A stretch of 43,552 nucleotides of DNA from an uncultured Ruminococcus sp. (GTDB lineage Bacteria > Bacillota > Clostridia > Oscillospirales > Acutalibacteraceae). Numbering within the stretch: position 1 is the first letter of the stretch; each line of letters begins with the position of its first letter. The notes beneath the pieces were generated by a model that made no database searches, was not told the origin of the DNA, and saw nothing but the letters and a program-made list of their open reading frames with translations. Of the stretch, positions 1-9,000 are shown one piece after another. Location of the stretch: the NCBI GenBank assembly GCA_902768825.1, contig CACXMR010000029.1:1-43552 (forward strand), written 5' to 3'. The translations under genes were made by a program, and so were the position numbers.

Positions 1-3000
1 TGGAACGACAGGGAGTTTAAGGACACTCTCAGACCCGAAGACCTTTCCAAGATCAAGGTAACGCTCAAGTGCAGGTACAAGAAGGCTGACGGCACCTACT
101 ATGATGACGAGGTGTCCAAGGATACCACAGCCGTAATAGGCATTGCAACTCATATCAACAAGGACCATATGGGATACTTCTATGCGCCGACACTTGTTGC
201 TACGAACTTCAGAGCAGTTGGCGAAAGTGCATACGAGTATGAGTACACCTTTGAGCACCTGCCGGTCTATATCAATGTTGACGGTACAGCTACGGCTCAG
301 GGCACAAGCTCCAATTGGACGGCTGTTACCTACTACGTCGAGGAGACCTTTGAGGTAAACGGACAGGTCTATAAGAGCGAATACTACTGCGAGGATGCCT
401 ATACCTCCACAAACGGAACGTTCACTATCCCCAAGGAGAAGGCACAGAGCGGACGGTTTTCACTGATAGTCAAGGATCTCGATGCACAGGACGGCTCCGG
501 ACATGAATATACATATCGTGTCAGCGACAGCACAGCTACAGTCACAAAGCGCCCCGCAAACAACAATAAGGTTGATCTGCTTTTCACAAGGGCGGCAGGG
601 GAGACTCCCGCAGACTTTACCTTCACCCTTGAGCGCACCTCTGACGGCACGACCTATGCACCAGTTAACGGCAAAGCCTATGAGTATATCTCTGAGACGG
701 CAAGTGCTGCTACAGGCACCAACCTTTTGTCAAAGCAGACAGTAAGCGGTCAGCCCAAGGACGTTCCCGATGACAAGACTGTATATGTCCTGAATACACC
801 AGTGACCCGTGATATCCTTGTGACTAAGGACTGGGACGACAATTACTACGGCAAGGCTACCTCAGGCACCGACCCCACATCAGAACTCAGTAAGCAGCTC
901 CACTACAAGACTGCGCTCACTCTTGCAAGCACAGGTCTTTCCACTGGAGATGAAAGCACATATTCAGAGACCAAGTACCTTGCAAGCGCTGACTCCGATG
1001 CCGGTAAGGGCGTTGTGTTCCACGACCTGCCCATCTATAACAAGGCCGGAAACATAATCGCATACACCCTCACGGAAGAAAAGGACAATGCGGACGATGC
1101 TACTCACGTTCCTGCTTCCGGCAGAGACCTTGCGACACCCGCAAGCATGGGGGACGATTATACCGGCAGTCTTACGACAGTGTCAGAGGGAGAGTTCACT
1201 CAGCGCACAGGACAGATAGGGGAGACCTCTGACTACTACAACAGCTACGGCTATGCCGGTACTGCAAAGAAGCTCAATAAGACGGCCACTGTCGGTACCG
1301 GAGATCATGCGGTGGAGTATTCATACCTTACCCGTTACAATGTAACTGATGAGCTGCCCCTTACAGCCGTTGAGGTGCAGAAGCATTGGCTGGACGATGA
1401 TGATGAATACAAACTCAGACCCACCGGCATTAACGACAAGAATAAGAACGAAACCTCAGCAGACAGTATTGACCTTACTCTTTCAAGAAAGATCGGAGAG
1501 GCAAGCTATAGTGCTATTGCTCCCACAGACAACACTAAGCCTACTGAGTGGTATGAGTCAGAAAAGACTATACCTGTAGATGCTGATACCAAACCAAACG
1601 ACTGGAGCTACACCTACTATAAGCTCCTGAAGTATGACGGCACCAACACTGCTTATTGCTTCAAGATCACAGAGGACAGGGTGACGGCTTACGAAGCACC
1701 AAAGTATCTTGTAGCGAGCGAATACGACTTGACCGAAGGATTTACCGTTAAGCAGGAGATCACAGGAGGCGATCTTGAAGCTCTCTCAGACACTACAGAT
1801 GGCGAGTGGGACGGTCTGACACCGCTTGAAGCTACAATGGACATCACCAACAAGCTCGATACCCGTGATATCAAGGTATACAAGCACTGGGACGACAGCA
1901 ACAATAAGTATGAAACCAGGTATGACGTGGACTTCACCCTCAGCAGTACCTATGCAGGTGGAGAAAAGACCAACGGTTCCTTTGAGTCTACTTCCTACTC
2001 AGATGTGATCACCGCAGCTCTGCCTGAGTACAGCTCAGATCAATACGCAGAGTTCATCGGCTTGCCAAAGTATGACAAGAACGGCAATGTGATCGTCTAC
2101 AATGTGCAGGAGGATGTAACAGGTACCACCTATCTCAACAACGGCATGTTTACTGTGCCCACAACAGGCATCAATACATTCAGTGCGACCTTCACTCTCA
2201 GAGAGCTTGACAAGAACAAGCGCTACAGGGTTGTGAACGTTGTGACAAACGCAACAGTGGCGGATATTTCCACAGTCGAAGGCACAGGCACCAGAGATGT
2301 AGAAGTTAATCTCACAAACTGCGACCAGAAGCCCCTCCTCAAGCTGCAGGTATCCTCTGACGGTACGACCTATTCCGATGTGACCGATGCAAAGGTCACA
2401 GTCACCAAGGACACCACAGGTCAGACCCTTGCAGCCACTTCACTTCCTTACTTTACCGAGGGCACAAGGAAATACGGCTACGCAGGCAGCGCAGTTTATT
2501 ATGCAGAGCAGCAGACCATAGGCTCAAATAATTACACCTATGTGACGGCTTACCATGTGACAAACGTCCTGCCCCGAACCTTCATCAAGGCCAAGAAGGA
2601 ATGGGCATCCATTGATCCTCTTCATAAGTATCAGGGCACTTACCTTGATGGAGAGGTGACCAAGAACTATCAGGATGTGTCTATGAAGCTCACAAGAGCC
2701 TCAAACGGCACCAGTGACGGTTCGTTCAGCAATGTGCAGGATATTCCATACACCGTTATTTACGGTGGTGAAACAACTGTAAACGCTTCTCCCGAAACAG
2801 TGTTTGAGAACCTTCCCGTCTATGACGACAGGAACTATGTCTATACTTACACAGTTGAGGAGGTTCCGCTAAGGGGCTATACCTCTACCGATGCCCAGAG
2901 CTTTATAGCAGCTGTGAAGGATGCAGCAGATGCGACTTCTACTGCCACCATCACAAACACACCTATCTACGGCAATGCTTCTGTCGTCAAGGTTGACCAG

Positions 3001-6000
3001 ACCCACTATGACGCATACAATGAGCATCTGTCAGGTGTATTTACTGATGTGACTATCGAAGGCGCAGAGTTCTATCTGACGTGTGTAGTGAATAATGTCG
3101 CTGTAAATGTCAATGTCATAAAGGATGGCGTAAGCGGTCATTATATCCTTGACCGGACAGATAATGAACCAAAGTCAAACATCGTGGTTTCCGGCTCCGA
3201 CGGAAAGATTTACTTTGACAATCTGCCGCTTAACACCTACACTCTTACAGAGAAGGGAAGAGTATCAGGCTTCCTTCAGAGGACCACTCCCTCAGTCTTT
3301 ACTGTGGACGTTAATCAGGCAGACTCAACTGAAGCCTCTGCAAGCTATGATTCAGGATTTATCTATGCCAGCGACATACACAACCGTATAGGCAACCTCC
3401 AGCACGTAGAGCAGACCCAGGTTTCCTTTGTCAAGTCTGACAAGGATGACAGGAGCAAGAAGCTTGCAAATGCTACCTATTACCTGCTGAAGATGGTGCC
3501 GTACCAAGGCCAGCCTGGCTTTGCGAACAAGCTGGACTATATAGCCGCAGCAGACAAGGCTATTATGGACTGCAACTTTGAGATACGCAAGGACGGTTCA
3601 ACAGAGCTGAAAGATGAAGTGAGTCAATTCTGGCACACCTCGGATATGGTCAATGGAGGACACATACCCTATATCTACGCCACCGACCAGAACGGCAGAC
3701 TCAAAGCACCTCTCCTGATGCTTGCAAAGCCTAACGGAGATGTTTCCATGGTCTATGCCATAGATAACGGCAGTTTCTCTATCCCAATAAACGACAGCGG
3801 CATCGACAGATTTACTATCAGCGGTCTGGAAGCTTCAAATGGCACACAGAACTATACCTTCCGGATAACCGATGTCACTGATGCGGCAGGAACGTCTATT
3901 GACCAGAATGATATCACCTTTACTCAGGGCAGCCCTGACGGGGGAAAGGTCACAGTGACTGTCGAGTGTGTAAATGCTTCCACCAGGGGACTGAAATTCA
4001 CTCTCCAGCGCACACCCACATCAGAGGGTGCAGACGATTATGAGAATGTTCCCGACTTCTACGAGTATGGCGACATAACCGGCCTCATGGACGGCAGATA
4101 CACCTTCATCGAGGTGCAGGCTCCTGAGGGCTACCAGCGCAGCTATTGCGATCCCTTTGCCTTCACTATCGAGGGAGAAAACAGGACCTATCATGTGGAG
4201 CACCAGGATGTACGCAAGAATGCATCCCTTGACATCTACAAGGAGAATGAATACGGCGATCCTCTTGAGGGTGCGGAGTTCGAGCTATATTACCAGCCCG
4301 ACACTGCAGCAGTTCCGCCTACCTACAGCATCAACAGCCCCGTGACCTCTCCTGTTCCCACCATTTCCCTTACACCGTATAGCATTGAAATACCCACGGC
4401 GGCTTTGGATGAAACCCAGACCACCAGTGTGCAAACTGCCTACATCCCACCGGAGACGGTTCCCAACAACGAGCCCGAGTCATGGGTTCTTCCCAGGACC
4501 GACAACGACTACATCTTCCTTGAGGATGTGCAGATGGGCTACTGGTTCTGGAAGGGTGGCACTATCATCAACGAAAGCTACGACGCCAATGGCCGCAAGC
4601 TCACCAAGGGTGACCTTGATAACGAGAGCAGTACCATTATGGCAAGGTTCTACGATAAAAACGGAAACTCCATGGGCGAGTTTGAGGTGTGGGAGAGGTT
4701 CGTACACTATGACCCCAATGGCAAAACCTATAACAATGATGGAAATGAAACAGGTACGGCGGCCACCAGCTACATCATCTGGAAGATACAGCCTCCTGAC
4801 GGTGCTAAGAAAGTTAAATTCTATCGTGCAGGAAATGAGGATGGAAACTCTACAGATGTATTTGAGTTCACAAAAGGCAAGCTCTACCGAAGAGGCAGAA
4901 ATACCGGAAATTCGGGTCATGTGGAGCTTTCTACCTGGAGCACAAACGGTGCCAACAAGAGCGATATCGCCTACGAGCCCATGGCTCAGAAGATCATCTT
5001 CCGCAGGAATCACGTCTACTGCTGGGACAACATCCACATAGAGTTCTTTGAGGATGCTGATGGATATATCCCTGTAGGGGCCAGCTTCCCCGGCTACATG
5101 ATGGAGCCCTATGCCTATGCTCAGTCAAACTACAGGATAAACTTCCCGGACAGCGTGGAGCATGACGGTGATCTTTGCTATGAGATAGCAATACCAAAGG
5201 GCGCAAAGTATTTCCGCATCAACAACGGCACAAATACGACCCATTCAAGCGGTAAGTATGCCGGCTTCGGAAAGTATATGACCAAGATCACGCCCATCGA
5301 CCTTAATTCTACCAACAAGAAGAACTATAACAACTATTGGAAGCTTTCTAACCCGTGGTCATCTCTTGATTCAAACGGCGTGCTCGAGTGCGATCTTATC
5401 AAGTGGGATGACAGCGAGATTACTCTCAGGAACGATACCATTTACGACAGCAACGGCACTGCCTTCGAGGTAGACTCCGACCATGACTTTATCTACTTTA
5501 CAAAGCCCTCCGGTTGGAGCAAGGTTTATGCTTACTTCTACGGCGGCGGCGATCTGAGAGCTAACAACTGGCAGAGAGCTTGCTGGTCGATATGGCCGGG
5601 CGTACTGCCTTTTAACTCCGAACTGAACAATGACCCCACAAACCAGAACGGGAACAATGTGTTCAATACGTCTATCGGAAATGTTATCCTACAGCCCGGA
5701 GCTACCTTTAAAAACAAGCACGGTCAGACGGTCTACAGGTTCAGGCGTCCGGTGGGCGACACCAAGGATTACTTTATGGTGATGTTCAATAACGGCATGG
5801 TGGGCTACGGCAGCGGCGCCGGCACAGGCGGCAGGGAAACCGTTTCCATCGAATATACCCTCGGAAAAGGCTACTATGCAAAGAATGAGAATGACCCAAA
5901 GACCGGCGTGAACGAGTGGACCCAGGAGCAGAGCAACAAGACTATTACCTACGCATTCCGTGACAGCGTCGCAAACGATAACAAGCCGGATTACATCTAC

Positions 6001-9000
6001 GTCAAGAATACCACCGGCAATACCTGGGACGATATCCACATCCAGTTCTACAACGGCAATTCCCGTATTCTTCAGCAGGCTTCAGGCTATGTGATGAAGT
6101 ACAGCGGCACAAAGGACGGCGTACAATGGTTCAAGGTGCCTGTTCCTCAAAATGCTACCCACTTTACCCTCTCAAACGGCTATGACAAGAGCGGCAGCTA
6201 TAACTACGAAAAGCACACCGACAAGAAGTATCCGATACTTGCCTATTCTTCAACAGAGCCTACCACATCCGGCTACACTACTACCGGCGACATGGTCTAT
6301 ACCATCAACGACGCTCATTCCGGCACCACCTATTCCCTGAAGCTTTCGTCACCGGTCGTTACAAGGATTGAGGTGACAAGCTCTGAGAGCGGGCAGCAGT
6401 TTAGCGATGCTGACTACACCGTCCGTGGCGACAAGCTTCATATTCTGGATGCCGCAAACAGCTGGTCACTTGCAAATCCGCCATCCATAAAGTTCTATGG
6501 TGCAGGTGATACTCAGATTGGCTCATCTTATCACGGTATCATGAGCAACGGGGATGCGGCAAACGACAACAAGCATTGGTGGAGTCTCGACATACCCGAT
6601 GGGGCAGAGTCCTTCACTATTGGCAATGGCACCACGAAGCATGCAATCTATCCGATTTCCTCCACACCTACGGGAGAAGCCGGAAGCACCTTCACAAACG
6701 GCGGAATGTATTACAAGACCACCAGCGCAACCACAGCGGATATTCTCTGGCCAAGCTTCATAAACGCCGCAGGACCTACAGGCGGAGACGACGGCAACTA
6801 TGATAAGCGTGGAGACTACCTGTATATGGTATGCAACAGTATTGACGTCAACGGCGGCTGGGACAATATGTATGTGACCTTCTATTCTGACAAGGAGGGT
6901 ACAACACCCATAAATAATGCGGTCGCTGTTCAGATGAAGTACACAGGCAATCTCACTGCCGCACCTGCAGGCACGATGGTCAGCGACGGCACGACTACTG
7001 ACATACCGGAGGCTGTCGGTCACTGGTACAAGGTTGCCATACCCTATGAAGCAAAGTCCTTCAAGGTGTTTAAGAACACAACCGAGGGCACCTCTTCAAG
7101 GGTGCTTGACAAGGCATATCCGATCTACACCAAGCGTTCGACACTTGCCCGTTACCGTCAGAACTACACTCTCGGCGGTATGCAGTATCGCATATCCAAT
7201 ACTGCCACCTCCGGCAAGTACACCCTCGGTCTTGCAGAGCCGACACCCGCCTACACCAACGGTCTGCCATTCTATCCGCAGTTCACTGAGAACGAAGTGA
7301 TAGAGTGGGAAGAGGGCGAGGGACTGCCCCAGACCCAGACCGACCCGATAGTGGTAGATTCCTCACTGACAGCGATGTATGCAGATGCAGGTGTCGTTCC
7401 TGCACCCGAAAGCGTGGCATCCGCCCCGTCAGACCTGCCGGTACTGTATCAGACAGCGAATGATGATGTGAGCTATACATGGACGGAGAGCAACGCATAT
7501 TGGTTCCTCAGATTTGTCAAGCCGGACGATTGGGGAGACAATGTATATGCACATTTCTATGTCTTTGGAACTTCAGGTACTCATTATGCTCAGTGGCCGG
7601 GTGTTCAGATGACAGCTACAAGTGGTACCTATCAAGGTGAAACGATTTACGCTGTCTTGATTCCGAAAGACGAACATGGCGATTATGTCTATAGCGGAGT
7701 CGTGTTTAATAATGGCTCTGATGCTAAAAAAACCGGCGATATTAACTTGCCTGATCGTAACGATACACCCGGTTTCACAGATTACGGATTTGGATACACA
7801 TATAACTACTCCGGAAGTACCGTTGGAGAGGTTGCTCCTGTGTCAACGACAGCTCCTGTTGCTACTTATGATAATAAGATTTATCTTACAAACGACAGAA
7901 GCTGGACAAACGTTACCGCTCAATTCTACAACAGCAGTGATTCACCTCTCGGTAGTCCTGTGAATATGGTCACTGATTCCGGCAATCTCCTTGTGTCACA
8001 AACCACAGTCCCGACAGGTGCGGCTAAAGTCATATTCTCCGGCTTGGATGGCACTGACAGCGTTTCCACCGAAAAAGCGGATGTTCCGTCAGACACGGCG
8101 ACAAAGAATTACAAGTATAGTATTGCTTATACTCCGGCGTGCGATTACATTAACAGGATCGTCTATTATGGAGAATATGATTCTGTAAATATGAAAATAT
8201 ATTTATGGAATGATAATAGTAACAGCGGATGGTCGGGAATGAATAACAGTTACTCAGGGCCATGGGGAAGTGACGGATGGAAGTATGATATTCCATCAGA
8301 TAAAAACTATACACACGCCATTATAGAAAATGATAGCACAAACAATACGTACCAATGGTGTATGCATATTGATTTGACAGCAAATAACGGTCGAGGAGAA
8401 GTATATACAAGAGGTAGTTGGATTACTGATACATGTCCAGATCATAGTGGATTTAAAAAGTTTAACCCAAGTCTTACCTCATATACTTATGATCCGACAG
8501 TAAGCGGAACCGATGGCACCTACTCAGCTTCATACTCTGAAATGGGTAATACACTTATTCCGACAACTACCACCCACTCCGTCACCTACCAGCCCGAGGA
8601 CCGTTATGGTCTGATAAGCAGCAACACAAACGGCGTGCGTGATGTCACTGATACGGGTAACTTCCTGACTGTTACTGACAATGCAAGCCTGACGGCGCCT
8701 TATATCAGGTTCTACAGTGATGCACAGGGTAACACCCTTATCGGCAGCGAACCCAATGGCATAAACCTGAAGGATGCAAAGCTGAACGGCACTACACCGA
8801 CGGATCGGGGAAGCGGCGGCTACCTTGTCCGACTGCCGAAGAACGCCAAGTCCGTAAGACTCTACGATGATACTACACCCGTTGGCTCGCTTGTTGTCCT
8901 CGACAATGACGGTGGGGCAATACTGACGGTCACTGGTACCACAGGAAACTACACCGTTACAAAGACCTCTACCGAGAAGCGGTCAACGGCAATACACAGA

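Noticed and set aside
4480-5037. Long minus-strand frame inside the giant gene
   Set aside because: It lies wholly within clear Cna-B/beta-sandwich coding sequence and has no start signals.
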